Below, one piece after another: positions 49,501 through 58,691 of a DNA stretch of 64,000 nucleotides (positions within the stretch are counted from its first letter, which is position 1; each line of letters opens with the position of its first letter). Source of the DNA: Charina bottae (taxonomy: Eukaryota; Chordata; Lepidosauria; Squamata; Charinaidae); contig JALMGJ010000001.1 in the NCBI GenBank assembly GCA_023362775.1, positions 64,366,001 to 64,430,000 on the forward strand. Reading direction: 5' to 3'. Made by a program: the position numbers and the translations under genes. Below the pieces are notes generated by a model that did not search any database, was not told the origin of the DNA, and saw nothing but the letters and a program-made list of their open reading frames with translations.

Positions 49501-52500
49501 TTTTTACTTTCCTTTTTAGGATCATAATCACTATCATTTCCATCCATAGGGTGAGGTTCTTCAACATCATCATCACTGAGGATAGAAAATGATTAGTCAA
49601 TTTTGCCTTTCACAACTCAATTTTTGCCCTAACTACTCAAATAGATTTTGTCTTTATTAGTATTCTGCATAATAAAATGTCACTTTTAGTTGTCTACTTG
49701 AATATTATAACAAATATTCAAATAATATTAATAATATTATATAACAAATTATATAATATATAAAATATTTGTTATATAATATAATAATATTATATAACAG
49801 ATTATATTATAACAAAAGCTTAATGTTCAGTGGGAATAATACAGTTATTTTTAAATACACAACTAAGAAATATTCCATGTCTTAATTGTATGAATATCAG
49901 ATTTAAAGTAATGTTAAACAATACATCCATACTAAGTAAATTAAAATATTTCCTGTTTATTTAAAGCATCTCAGGCCAATATTCAAGACTATTAAAAAAA
50001 CCCTATTCATTTTACAGAAATATGCAATTAAGCATTCTCTTCTGCATAAGAAGTCCCTCTCTGAGAGTAATAAACATAACAAACAGGGACTTCATGCAGT
50101 CATCTAATAATTTTTTCTAGGAAAACACCTGCTTTGAAGTGGGTAGATGATGACTGAAATACTTGGTCCATAATACAAAGTCACTGTGCCTTTTTCTCTG
50201 CTGCAATCAGAAATATTGGGATGGGTAGGAAAAGACATTTGCTTCTGCCTTGTCAAATATAGCAACAGGGTTGAGGGAAAAATGAGTATCTGTACTACTA
50301 GTATTCCCTAAACTATGGATATGTTAAGGTTACATGTTCATAAATCTGAATCAGGTACAAAGGAAGTCTGGCAATGAAGTCTAGTGTGGAACAGAAATGT
50401 TGACTATCATTCACTACAATCACAACCAACTGCCAGTGGTCTTGTATGTATGCATTGGAAAGAAAATGTGTACTGTCTGTATGTGTGGTTTTTTTTTAGT
50501 ATACTGCTTTATCAATGATCGAAAACAAATCCATATAATTATAGAAAGGTTCTCAACCACTGCACAGGCTCTGTAAATAAAACTTAAGGTACCCCCCTTA
50601 AGATATTTAGAAGTGTCTGTCCAGCAGTTTCTAACAGTAGAAGAACTGTATATGTGAGATCTCCAGGTCCAACATGCTGCATATGGCATATCATTTTATT
50701 TTCATTGGTTATAAGCACACAAAATTATCTATGGCTATCATTAGAGTAATTCCCTGCTCTGAAATAAAGAAGTGGAAGGTTTTTCCATCTGCCTAGCAAA
50801 AACAGAGGTACAAAGAAACAGAATAGCTTTCCCCAACTGGATGTCCTCCAGAGGTGTTGGGAACCTTAACTCCCAGAATTTCAGTGTTTGCCATGCTGGG
50901 ACTTTCAACACACTGGGAGGCACCAAATTGGGCAAATTTGGCATAGAACATACTTCCTTGAATTAGAAACAGTCAAAGGAAAACAAAAACAAACAGAAGG
51001 ACTACTCTCTCTAAACAAGTTACTTGTTTAAAAAAGATGTTGTATTGCTTACCTATCACCTTGATTATTTCTATTAGCTAGCTTTCTAGCCTGGCGGTCC
51101 ATTAAACTTGTCCTAGAACGTGTTTTCTTCCAGGAATAGTAATATTTTACAAGGCTTGCAATAGTCTTGTCTGGAAGCTAAAACATGGTAAGAGTATGCA
51201 GACACTGGTTATAAATGCTATGAAAAATATGGTGGCACATAGTTTGGTAAATGTGAAAAAAAGACTAAATCATAAGATGTAATTTCCTAAAGAAACTGCA
51301 AACTTATTAGTGAAGCTTAATAGTAAAACAGGAAGCTCTTCAAATATAAAGAACATTTTTCAGTGTGAATAAAACATAAAAAATAAAATATGCATTTAAA
51401 ACCCATTTGCTGCAATTACATTTCCTTATAATTATAAACACAGATATTGATAAAAACTGGGCTTGATAGGCAGGAGTTAGTTTCGTGGTGGCTCAGCAGG
51501 TAAGACGCCAGGCTTGTCGATCGGAAGATCGCAAGTTCAAATCCCTAGCCCCGCGTGACGGAGTGAGCTCCCGCACTCGCCCCAGCTCTTGCCAACCTAG
51601 CAATTCGAAAGCATGTAAATGCAAGTAGATTAATAGGTACCACTTCGGTGGGTAGGTAACAGCATTCCATGTGCGTCATGCCGGCCACATGACTGCGGAA
51701 GCGTCTTCGGACAACGCTGGCTCTTTGGCTAACAAAAGGAGATGAGCACCGGCCCCTAGAGTCGGACATGACTGCACAAATGTGCGGGGGGAACCTTTAC
51801 CTTTACCGTCTCACCATGATAGAATAAAATATTACAAGCATCTATTAAATCACAAAAGGATTGATGAAATTATATAACTGAGTTTGTATGTATTATGTCA
51901 ACTTTTACCTTGAAGTTTCTTAGCTTTTGACAACTGTTTCTCCTTTCCAAGATTTTAAAGTGCTTTTTTATTTTGTCCCATATATTCCTTACTGTTTTAT
52001 GACTGTTACATGGAAACTTCAACACATTGCCATAGAGCAGTTTTTCTCAACTTTAGCAACTTTAAGATGTGTGAACTTCAACTACCAGAATTCCCCAGTC
52101 ACCATTCTGGCTGGGAATTCTGGGTATTGAAGTCCACACATCTTAAAGTTGCCAAGGTTGAGAAACACTGCCATAGAGGGTCCTCTTTTGATGGAAAATA
52201 GGAGATTTATCTAGTTTTTTAATCTTGGAAAGCAGGATTTACCTTAATCATTAATTCAGATGAAATAACATTAGGCTTATAAATCTATTACTGATGTATT
52301 ATTATACTACATAAGTATTTTCCCTTTACTTCTAATTTTTATTTTTAAAGCTAAGGGCTTCTCAAGTTCCAGCTTCTGTTAAGGGATGGAACTTGGAAGA
52401 CAGATAAATGTCTAAGTTGCTAAATACAACTTCTTCACAATTGAAGAAAGGAAATTTGGAATGAATAAATGTAGATCTCTTCCTTTTTGTAAATGAAAAG

Positions 52501-55500
52501 GAATAAATAACACGCCAAAATTTATTCCAGTAATTAGTAATTATACAGTTTTAATTGGCACCAAATACACGATTTAACCAGTAATAACGAACTAATCAGA
52601 ATACAAGTATGTTTGGGGATATTATAAATAGATATGGTGTGTTTGTGTGTATGTTTGTGCATGTAGGGGTGTGTGTGTATATATGTGTGTGTGTGTGTGT
52701 GTGTATCTGTCTATACACACATACACACACGTATACCTGCTTTTAACAAAAGACTGGAAGAAGCTGTGTGAGTGCAGCTGCATCATTTGGATTTTGCAGC
52801 TTTATGCAATGCCTTCCCCCCCCCAAACACAGAGACAAGACAAGAGCTTTCATTGTCTGCATGTTCCTAGCTAGAGCTTATTTTCCACTTCACTTCAACT
52901 TCCTTTTCTTCTAATGCTTTTATACCCCTTAACTGGAAATATGGTTTTGGATCTTTTCATCCCTGCTTTATTGTTATTTTTTCTTAATTTCTTTTAATCT
53001 TTGTGGATTTTTTAAAATTTTTTCTTTTATATTAATTTCCATATTTTACTAATTTATCTCTTATTCTGGATACTTATGAACGATTATCTGAGAATCTTTT
53101 AAAATTTTAGTGCATATGTCCACTAGACCAAAATGAAATAGAATAAATAATTTTGCATCTGGGTAAAAACGTGCTTCTTAGCATGCCATAGTTTGCCTTA
53201 GCCACTGTCTTCAATCAGATGCCACTTATTCTCTTGGCCCTTTTGAAATACTCTGAAAGGCAGGGGGTCAGCCTTTTAAGTCTATTTCCTTACCATTTGT
53301 TGGATTCTGTGAAAGCTTTTTCCATGGAAACTGAAAGCTTGTTCAAAAAGGACTTTATCTTCAACCGTCCACTCATCTGGAAAAGGAGTAAAATTCGGGA
53401 GATCTGCAAGGGATTTCTCAATGTTGTGCTTATGCCAGAACAACATGCCAAGTGCCTTTAAAAAAGAACCAAACAAATATAAGTTTCATGGTGTGCCTTA
53501 CAGACCTTTTACTCTCTTAGGTTATAATGTGATGTGCAAGACCACTTCCAGGTTTGTCAGAGGACACACTCTGGCCAAGAGAGTATCAATGTGTCCCACC
53601 CCACCTAGTTGTGCCTAATTTCTTTGATACCTTCTCCAACTGACTTAAAATAGAAAATATACTCATTCTGCTGTCAAAAAAGAAATGGAAAGCTTCATGT
53701 TTTACAGTATATTGTTGCAACCAAACATCAACATAACCACCATTTCACAAATTTGTGAAAAAATTGCATCTCTTTACATGCTTGTGAATAACAGTTTTAT
53801 CTTGTTAGATAAAAGATTTTACATGTGTTCATGAGCAGTATATTTCTTCACAAATACCAGCCTTCAGTTTTGACTCTGAAAGCAAGTTTTATGTTGAAGC
53901 TTATAATAAAATAAGCTACGGCTCTAACATTTCAAATGTTTATCATACACCTGTATAGATTTTGGCCACAATATTAAAAGTAATACCAGTGATTTAGATG
54001 CCTCAAAATGATGATTACAAAGATCTGGCATATAAATTTCAACTACAAAAACAAAACAAAACAAAACAAAACAAAACAACACAACAAAAAACACTTCAGC
54101 AGAAGGCTGTACTTTTGTGACAGTTTTTACAGTAAATTGCATCTATTCATGCTATAGTTTTGGAATATCTGTAAAACTACATGCTTTTTACAGGGAACAA
54201 TCAAAGTGATTTAACAAGGCATTATCTTTACTTTGTAATTTAAAATAGAAACAGCAACTACTGTACTTAGGGCAGCACATACCACTAGAGACTAGAAAAT
54301 TGCAATGTTTCATACTTCTTGCTTCTGCTCATATTCTATATACTGGTAACTATTACACACAGGTGCAACCTGGACTGAACTATGACCAAGTTCAAAGAGT
54401 TTACTTTAAAAAAAAAGGAATTGTGCCCTTTTCATTCAATTACTGGATTATTCTCATAAAAGAGAAGTCGCAAGTAGTTTGTTGAAGAGTATCTGTTGTG
54501 CTACTCAAGTAATATTACACTTAAATAACTACACTTGTTTAAATATATAAAACTGTAAATTGGGGCCAAAATATTCAGCTCTCATCATCTCTGATCATGC
54601 TGGCTGGATCTGATGGGAGTTGACATCATAATTGTCCAGCGGGCCACAGGCCTTATTCATTCCCTAAACAATCTGACACTGTGGTAATTTGAAGATCTTC
54701 CCCTTTCATATTCAAATCAAGATCTGAAGTTAAACACTCTGTTCCACTCCTTTTGGAAGTTAGGTTAGTTGATGTCAGAAGTGGGACTTTTGCCAGTGAC
54801 CCTTTATTACAGAACTCTTCCCTGGGGATGCTTGAATGCCCTTCCCCCCTTTACTTTCAGAAACAGATTAAAAGTTTTCCTTTAGAAGGAACAGAAGATA
54901 GATCATTGCTTTTTTCTCTTTTTTCTAAAATAATATATACTGATATTATAAAGTAATTGTATAGTTTTTATTTATCAAAGCCCTGCAAGGAAAAATGCTA
55001 AATTGTCTTCTACTAATTAATTTTTTTAAACTCTTACCTGTTCCACATTGTATCCATGTTTTTCCTTTGCTATAGCAATGTATTCATCCACTGTGTAACA
55101 GAAGGATGCTAGAATTATTTTTCTAATATATTTACAGCAGAAAAACATTTTAGGATCATGGATTCTGATTACAGTGACCATATTAGAAAGTTCCTTTCTG
55201 ATTTATTTAAATAATGAAATCAGATTAATCCACTGAAATATATTTTGTGCTCATGTTAATTATAGATTTTATTTATTTATCTGTCTTTATATCCTGCTTC
55301 AATTGTATGCGTCTCTAAAAAGGGCAGATGCTAAAAAGATTCCATAGGAAGGGGAAAAAACTGTTGATCAAAGCTGCAATCCTACATAATTATTCAAGTG
55401 CAGTAAGAAATCCAACAATAAGCACAAAAAGGCCCACCTTGAAGTCATTCTATGCAAAGTCTAAAATCCAACTCATTACTACACCAGAGCTTTCAAACAC

Positions 55501-56936
55501 CTTTTCACAGGCTGTACTTTGAGTTTTCTTCCTTCTAGTGTTCTTTTCTGCTTCAGTGATATATTACGTTCAAATATGAATGCAATACAAGGAGATTCAA
55601 TGCAGTGTTTCCTTTTTGCACCTATAGACTGTTGATCTTTGTTGAAGAACAGCTTAGATCTGTATAAGGTTAAATAAGGTAGCAGCAAGGAAAGACAAAG
55701 AATCAGATGAAGAAAGCTAAAAGCACAAAACTAATGTGGAGAGATAAATGTGGCAGGCTCAGAAAGTCTGCTAGAAAATAGAGAGCAAGCATATTTCATT
55801 TAGAAGGATAGACTTTATCTGAAGTACGCAACATGAAAATGTGATACATTTGTTCATTTGATGCCATTTCACTAATACTGGCGCAGCTGATTTTCTGAAC
55901 TGAGATGCAGATATTTAAACTTAATAGCTATTATGGCACATTCAATAAACTAGGACACAACTAAAATGTGTTTCAACTGTCATTTTTTCACCATTTTTTT
56001 TAACATTCTGCTCTTAAAATCTAACTCTTAAGAGAATTAAATCCCACAGTCATACAATTACGAATCCTTCCTCTTTTGGTAATTGGAAAATATCACAGTG
56101 GTCCTGAACATGGATTCATGAATCCATAAGTCCTTTTGAAGCGAAGGACATACAGATACAATAGCTCCATCTACTATTTTAAATACCTTCCTCCTTCAAA
56201 AATCTGTCTAAAAACTAATATATGAAGATATATATTAGAATGTATACATCTGGAAAATAGAAGCTGCTGTTCTTTTCTACCAAAATCAGTTATTCCTATA
56301 GAATGCCATATTATAAGATGCTGCAATTTACTCCCAGGAAAGTCACATGGTTATGAAACTTCTCATTACTATATGTAAATACAAGATACAAGAACTGCTT
56401 GAATTTAACAAAATTCTACTTGCCTACTCCTCTAGTGCTTTTTCAACTAATATTACACTTGAGAAAAGTTAAAAATAACACTAGTTTCTGAACTGAGGTA
56501 TTAGATGTAAGGAAAGAATTGGCTATATATAGTGGCATGCAAGGACACCATAGTGGATACATGAGCCTGTGACCAAAAGAATATTCTTCAGTTACCATGG
56601 CAGGGATAACTGCATAAAAGTTCTAAGTATCTAGATCATAACAGTATGTACACACATATTCATGGAGGACATGTTTATAAATTTATTTATTCTGGAAGCT
56701 AATGAAGGCTGTACCATTCCAGAGGACCCTTGGGGATTGATTGATTGCCACCTAGAACCAGATTTATTTGGTAATTATCTATTAGGATGTTTTATTTACT
56801 GCAGTTTATTTTGATCTTGATATTGCAGTGATTTTATTTATTATTTACTTAAATTTATATGACCGCCCAACTCCCCCAACGGGATTTTATTTTATTTTGT
56901 TCTAAGCCATCATTAGTTGATTACAATTCAGCAGCA

Positions 56937-56979
<43 letters not shown>

Positions 56980-57718
56980 GCCTAGTCTGAAACTCCAGAT
57001 TCAGAAGCATCAGAATGCTGAGCCACATACACTTTTGGTTTGATGCTGCAGGATGTTCCACAACCACAGTGTGCTACTGCAGATTATTTTATTGCTTGTC
57101 ACTATGCCTGATTTTCTGTCATAACATATGTCTGTCAATCTGGAAAGTGTATTCACATGAAATGCAAGCATGTACTTTCAATACTTTGCCAGATTGGACA
57201 ATTTATTGCTACATGTCAATTACATCCTGAAAATTTAACTTATTAATCTCATCGAGGTTAAAACACAGAATTGTAATAGCACTCAAGATGTAAAGTAAAG
57301 TATTTTAACATTTTAAAAACATCTAATGAGATTTTTTTAGCAATAGCATTACATGCATCAGAGATGCTTCACACATTATAAAATTCCAAGTAGCATTTCC
57401 AAATAGAAATCAATACAATATCCACACACAGGTAATAACTGATTGATTTTTAAATAGTGGACTGTAGACTGATGAGATATATACATTTAGAGCAAAAAAC
57501 TATGCTTATATCACCCGCACATCAGTTTCACATTAATTTTCACAACAAAAAGTTTTATATGTTGCATTTTATAATCTGTGACATAATCCTTGTACATATT
57601 AATCTCCAGGATTCTATTTAATGCAGTTTATAAAACTTACATTTGGCATCAGAAATACTATGATAAGGTGACCACACAAGCATTCCTCCATTGTCTTTAT
57701 CTGTGTATTTTGTAGCTC
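31239..57718 (-). CDS. RCOR3: RCOR3 (REST corepressor 3, CoREST family), 10 exons, 5' end outside window
   Basis: Nuclear corepressor scaffold that links histone demethylase LSD1 (KDM1A) and HDAC1/2 to chromatin. Exons in transcript order: 57718-57641, 55090-55038, 53455-53294, 51177-51053, 49575-49497, 48783-48565, 40513-40436, 37769-37712, 32288-32050, 31583-31239. Every junction has AG acceptor and GT donor and the phases join without a break, giving about 477 residues ending at a TAA (31241-31239). Domain order: ELM2 (first three exons), SANT1 (exons at 53.4 and 51.1 kb), acidic linker, LSD1-binding helix region (48.7 and 40.5 kb), SANT2 (37.7 and 32.2 kb), proline-rich tail. The tail motif [13 protein letters not shown] and the segment [20 protein letters not shown] fit RCOR3 rather than RCOR1 or RCOR2 as I know them. 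Residues before the ELM2 core, roughly 70-80, and the promoter are not in the window. The total would match the long isoform. No stop or frameshift in any exon. Confidence 0.97.
32050..32288 (-). CDS. RCOR3: RCOR3 exon, SANT2 core and following linker
   Basis: 239 nt. Contains [20 protein letters not shown] and [20 protein letters not shown] (SANT2 helices 2 and 3, DNA/nucleosome contact in CoREST1), then a Ser/Asp/Glu-rich linker ending STDEEDE. Acceptor tttttag, donor gtgtgt. Reading on past the donor meets a stop shortly after, so the splice is needed. Confidence 0.97.
32289..33230. other. RCOR3 intron, no recognised element
   Basis: AT-rich; nothing identified. Confidence 0.5.
33235..36370 (-). 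mobile_element. Near full-length L2-type LINE in RCOR3 intron (sense to gene)
   Basis: The minus strand runs from the 5' region near 36370 to a 3' end with a gtggttcac / gatgggcagtcatagaaatg block and (AAAT)n tail at 33235-33300. Endonuclease (36320-35394): [34 protein letters not shown] and [40 protein letters not shown] and YADDTQLYI (about 34300). The C-terminal region reads [20 protein letters not shown]. Five or more frameshifts or stops break it, so it is inactive. Confidence 0.88.
35394..36320 (-). pseudogene. L2 LINE endonuclease frame
   Basis: 308-residue open frame beginning [20 protein letters not shown]. It contains the apurinic-endonuclease-like domain with the catalytic-type motifs GDFN and SDH, and ends in a stop after LLSQRTQ. 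The RT continues in other frames (34731-35267, 34385-34747, 33932-34348, 33679-33921, 33448-33663). Confidence 0.85.
36538..36793. mobile_element. hAT MITE, same family, two copies of the 56-bp unit
   Basis: Inverted ends cagagctttccaaactgtg / gtttggaaagctctg. Duplication gtttaagc / ggttaagc, 7 of 8 (36530-36537, 36794-36801). Internal sequence is the reverse complement of the element at 2964, with about two minisatellite units instead of seven. Confidence 0.9.
36802..37711. other. RCOR3 intron, no recognised element
   Basis: Nothing identified in about 0.9 kb. Confidence 0.45.
37712..37769 (-). CDS. RCOR3: RCOR3 exon, start of SANT2
   Basis: 58 nt, reads [19 protein letters not shown], the first SANT2 helix. 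Acceptor ttaatag, donor gtacac. Ends with one G that completes a Gly codon in the next exon. Confidence 0.96.
37968..38174. mobile_element. hAT MITE, same family
   Basis: Inverted ends cactgctttccaaact / agtttggaaagctatg, exact 8-bp duplication cattagac (37960-37967, 38175-38182). GC-rich interior with gcgacacacc. Confidence 0.9.
38444..38514. repeat. 23-bp tandem repeat, 3 copies
   Basis: The unit tgctctgcccccattctttt starts at 38444, 38467 and 38490. Confidence 0.9.
39058..39240 (-). pseudogene. Tc1 transposase C-terminal fragment
   Basis: 61 codons open on the minus strand: [20 protein letters not shown], then [14 protein letters not shown] and a stop at 39060-39058. Matches the usual end of vertebrate Tc1-like transposases. 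The catalytic DDE part is gone. Confidence 0.85.
39241..39474. mobile_element. hAT MITE, same family, inside Tc1
   Basis: Starts cagggctttccaaagttttc and ends cagtttggaaagctgtag. Internal gcgacacacc and gatgatgatgat. No target duplication remains, probably because the Penelope joint removed it. Confidence 0.75.
39480..40215 (-). mobile_element. Penelope-like element fragment with GIY-YIG domain
   Basis: The minus strand from about 40205 reads [20 protein letters not shown], then [50 protein letters not shown] and [16 protein letters not shown]. This is the C-terminal GIY-YIG endonuclease of Penelope-like retroelements. The frame is open to 39647. The 3' boundary carries gaaacgtttcgctcc and aagcttcttcag, usual in these elements. 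The RT domain is missing. Confidence 0.85.
40436..40513 (-). CDS. RCOR3: RCOR3 exon, linker helix end
   Basis: 78 nt = 26 codons: [20 protein letters not shown], then EFKPPE. Acceptor gacaag, donor gtgagt. It continues the linker helix. The large hAT/copia composite lies in the intron just upstream. Confidence 0.96.
40724..40850. promoter_or_regulatory. Tandem GC-box / CCAAT / E-box motifs in the hAT element
   Basis: Four gggcgggg GC boxes alternate with three ccaatcac motifs; CACGTG is present at 40753-40758 and 40828-40833 and is mutated to cacatg in the middle copy. The same block recurs once at the right end (CACGTG 47118-47123). These are consensus sites for Sp1, NF-Y and USF-type factors. 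Function is inferred only. Confidence 0.6.
41112..41526 (+). repeat. 5' LTR of copia element
   Basis: 415 bp. A cttataagtt TATA-like box lies near 41329. Compared with the 3' LTR: T for C near 41424 and one extra C near 41502. Confidence 0.9.
41645..42120 (+). pseudogene. Copia gag remnant
   Basis: Begins [20 protein letters not shown], then [19 protein letters not shown] and SSEWNYF, the N-terminal domain of copia-type gag. Frameshift near 41890; resumes as [20 protein letters not shown] before stopping at 42119. Confidence 0.8.
43005..43260 (+). pseudogene. Copia integrase remnant
   Basis: Reads [20 protein letters not shown], then VCARFEVYV and [12 protein letters not shown]. This matches the spacing of the integrase catalytic core (DD then a GxEF region), but several conserved residues are altered, including the expected Glu of the GGEF-type motif. 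Confidence 0.7.
45253..45666 (+). repeat. 3' LTR of copia element
   Basis: 414 bp, about 99.5% identical to the 5' LTR. The sequence just before it (gaggcctagtgtg) is not a clear polypurine tract; a gcaggggggaa run lies about 55 bp upstream. Confidence 0.9.
45667..46370. repeat. 266-bp tandem repeat in the hAT composite
   Basis: Units start at 45667, 45933 and 46199 (ctccccgtccaaggggaagc). Part of another unit lies left of the copia element (about 40945-41111). Confidence 0.9.
46535..46785 (+). other. Leucine/alanine-rich open segment in the hAT composite
   Basis: One frame reads [42 protein letters not shown], then continues GC-rich to a stop at 46785. It looks like an amphipathic helix, possibly a captured host exon. 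After IQ the sequence is CAG|GCAAGG, which could be a GC-type splice donor. Two other frames are also open because of the high GC, so coding is uncertain. No homologue recognised. Confidence 0.3.
47325..47410 (+). mobile_element. L2-type LINE 3' tail
   Basis: gtaccacctagaatctatat, ggtggcatatagaaactg and an A-rich tail, like the other L2 tails. Confidence 0.55.
47677..47929. mobile_element. hAT MITE, same family
   Basis: Inverted ends catagctttccaaactgtg / cagtttggaaagcactg, exact duplication atttagac (47669-47676, 47930-47937). GC-rich interior. Confidence 0.9.
48059..48240. mobile_element. hAT MITE of a second family (GGTTCCCAAACT ends)
   Basis: Ends cacggttcccaaactgc / aagtttgggaacctctac, with flanks tatacaca / catacaca (7 of 8). 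Confidence 0.7.
48565..48783 (-). CDS. RCOR3: RCOR3 exon, LSD1-binding linker
   Basis: 219 nt = 73 codons. Contains [20 protein letters not shown] and [20 protein letters not shown] followed by [14 protein letters not shown]. In CoREST proteins this region forms the long helix that packs along the LSD1 tower domain. Acceptor attgcag, donor gtattt. Confidence 0.97.
48800..49496. other. RCOR3 intron, no recognised element
   Basis: AT-rich with short (AATT)n near 49150. Confidence 0.45.
49497..49575 (-). CDS. RCOR3: RCOR3 exon, acidic linker
   Basis: 79 nt. Reads [20 protein letters not shown] and ends in a Lys/Glu run. Acceptor cctcag, donor gtaata. This acidic segment follows SANT1 in CoREST proteins. 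Confidence 0.95.
49690..49815. repeat. AT-rich self-complementary stretch
   Basis: Repeated taatattatataac and its complement make several overlapping hairpins; almost no G or C. Confidence 0.8.
49816..51052. other. RCOR3 intron, mostly unique
   Basis: No clear element; 50830-50935 (cccagaatttcagtgtttgc region) may be an old hAT fragment. Confidence 0.4.
51053..51177 (-). CDS. RCOR3: RCOR3 exon, second half of SANT1
   Basis: 125 nt. Reads [20 protein letters not shown], the third SANT1 helix, followed by a basic stretch [13 protein letters not shown]. Acceptor gttttag, donor gtaagc. Ends with AG that joins to T to make Ser. Confidence 0.97.
51482..51805 (+). mobile_element. Sauria-type tRNA-derived SINE
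   Basis: Head tggtggctcagcaggtaaga and agttcaaatccc (B box with one change), then the Sauria body and the gtcggacatgactgcacaaa / cctttacctttac 3' end. Nearly the same sequence as the 5885-6220 copy. No clear target duplication. Confidence 0.92.
52038..52170. mobile_element. Short hAT MITE, hairpin form
   Basis: Ends cagtttttctcaacttt / aaggttgagaaacactg, long internal complementarity, exact duplication ccatagag (52030-52037, 52171-52178). Confidence 0.92.
52211..53293. other. RCOR3 intron with (TG)/(TA) microsatellite
   Basis: TG/TA-rich simple repeat at about 52640-52735; otherwise nothing recognised. Confidence 0.5.
53294..53455 (-). CDS. RCOR3: RCOR3 exon, end of ELM2 and start of SANT1
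   Basis: 162 nt = 54 codons. Starts [16 protein letters not shown] (end of ELM2) and contains [15 protein letters not shown], the first helix of the SANT1 Myb-like domain, ending at HRIQQM. Acceptor tttaaag, donor gtaagg. Phase 0 at both ends. Confidence 0.97.
53456..55037. other. RCOR3 intron, mostly unique
   Basis: (AAAAC)n at about 54045-54085; 54570-54660 (ctgatgggagttgacatcat) may be an old hAT fragment. No gene. Confidence 0.45.
55038..55090 (-). CDS. RCOR3: RCOR3 exon, ELM2 part 2
   Basis: 53 nt, too short to appear as an open frame alone. Reads [18 protein letters not shown] once joined to the single T of the previous exon. Acceptor acacag, donor gtaaga. The phase fits both neighbours. 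Confidence 0.96.
55091..57640. other. RCOR3 intron, mostly unique
   Basis: Contains an (AATC)n microsatellite of about 11 units at 56937-56980 and a short L2-like 3' fragment near 56835-56895 (ttatatgaccgcccaactcc). No gene. Confidence 0.5.
57641..57718 (-). CDS. RCOR3: RCOR3 exon, ELM2 part 1
   Basis: 78 nt. Reads (G)[17 protein letters not shown] and continues to SISDAK. The first two bases complete a Gly codon from the missing upstream exon. Acceptor cttccag, donor gtaagt on the minus strand. Ends in phase 1. Confidence 0.96.
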
Positions 57719-58336
57719 CTGGAAGACAAGTTAATATGTTCAGTACTTTAAAGAACACATAATTCAGATAATAAAAAATATTAAAAAGTATTAAGTCAAA
57801 GAATAATGCATAACCTGCTGATCAGTGTTTTATTGATAATATGCAAATAGATAGAACTGTCCTGCACTTTACGACTTGTAAGTAATGAAACAGAGAAACA
57901 ATGGAAAACTTGTTCAAGTAGCATAGGCTGGAATTCACCCCAACTTCTGTTAAGGCCCAATGAGACAAACATTGTGAGAACTTTGCTTTCAAAGGTAAAC
58001 AACCTTGGTACAACTAAAATAATTTCATGTGCTGAAAATCTGGAATAATACATTTAGTTCTTATCACTATTAGGAGAAAGTCTTCTTAAGATTAAGCTCT
58101 TAACATCGTGTCAGGGAAGGCACTGTTAATTCACTATGCACATGGAAGATAGCTATACTTTATTCTTGGCATGCCTCTCTATAAATATGACCTATCTTTG
58201 CAAAATAATTAACAAGAGAGGATGCTGTAACAAAAAAAAAACTTAAATCTGAAATACAAACTGCACATCTCACTCATTTTCCTATGAGGAGTTGTGGAAT
58301 ATATTGCATTCTTTACACTAATAAGGAATTCCTTCT
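57719..58336. other. RCOR3 intron, no recognised element
   Basis: Nothing identified; the next upstream RCOR3 exon was searched for between here and 64000 and not found. Confidence 0.45.
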
Positions 58337-58575
58337 CAAACCACTGTCACAGCAGGTAGCAGCATCTATGATCTTGAAAAGCCATGGAGCATCACACCTG
58401 GTTAGTACTTGGATGGGAGGCCACCAGAAAATCCCAGGGCTTGAGATTAGATTGGAAAGTCAAAAATATTCCAGAAAAAGGCAACAACAAACCACTTCTT
58501 TACTGATATCAAGAAAACAACATGGAATTTGTGAAGTCACCAGGAGTCAAACGTAACTCAAAGGAGATTTTACTA
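58337..58575 (+). mobile_element. 5S-rRNA-derived SINE
   Basis: The head (58355-58440) matches the 3' half of 5S rRNA: catctatgatcttgaaaagc, then ctggttagtacttggatggg, the internal promoter region. The tail contains caacaaaccacttct and caccaggagtcaaacgtaac, which resembles the tail of the tRNA-headed SINE at 17811. Confidence 0.88.
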
Positions 58576-58691
58576 ATACACATCACTAAATTCTGTGAGG
58601 AATGTCCAACCAGATACCCTGAAAAAACTTAGCTTAAAGCAAAACTTTCCAAATCTAAGATTATTCAAACCCTCTCGAAGGACTGCTATTA

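Noticed and set aside
49690..49815. AT-rich hairpin stretch as a replication origin or matrix attachment site
   Set aside because: It is simple AT repeat sequence; nothing specific supports such a role.
51482..51560. tRNA gene at the SINE head
   Set aside because: A and B boxes are present but no cloverleaf was evident; the sequence continues into a SINE body found in three places.
58355..58440. 5S rRNA gene
   Set aside because: Only the 3' half resembles 5S and it is followed by a SINE tail.
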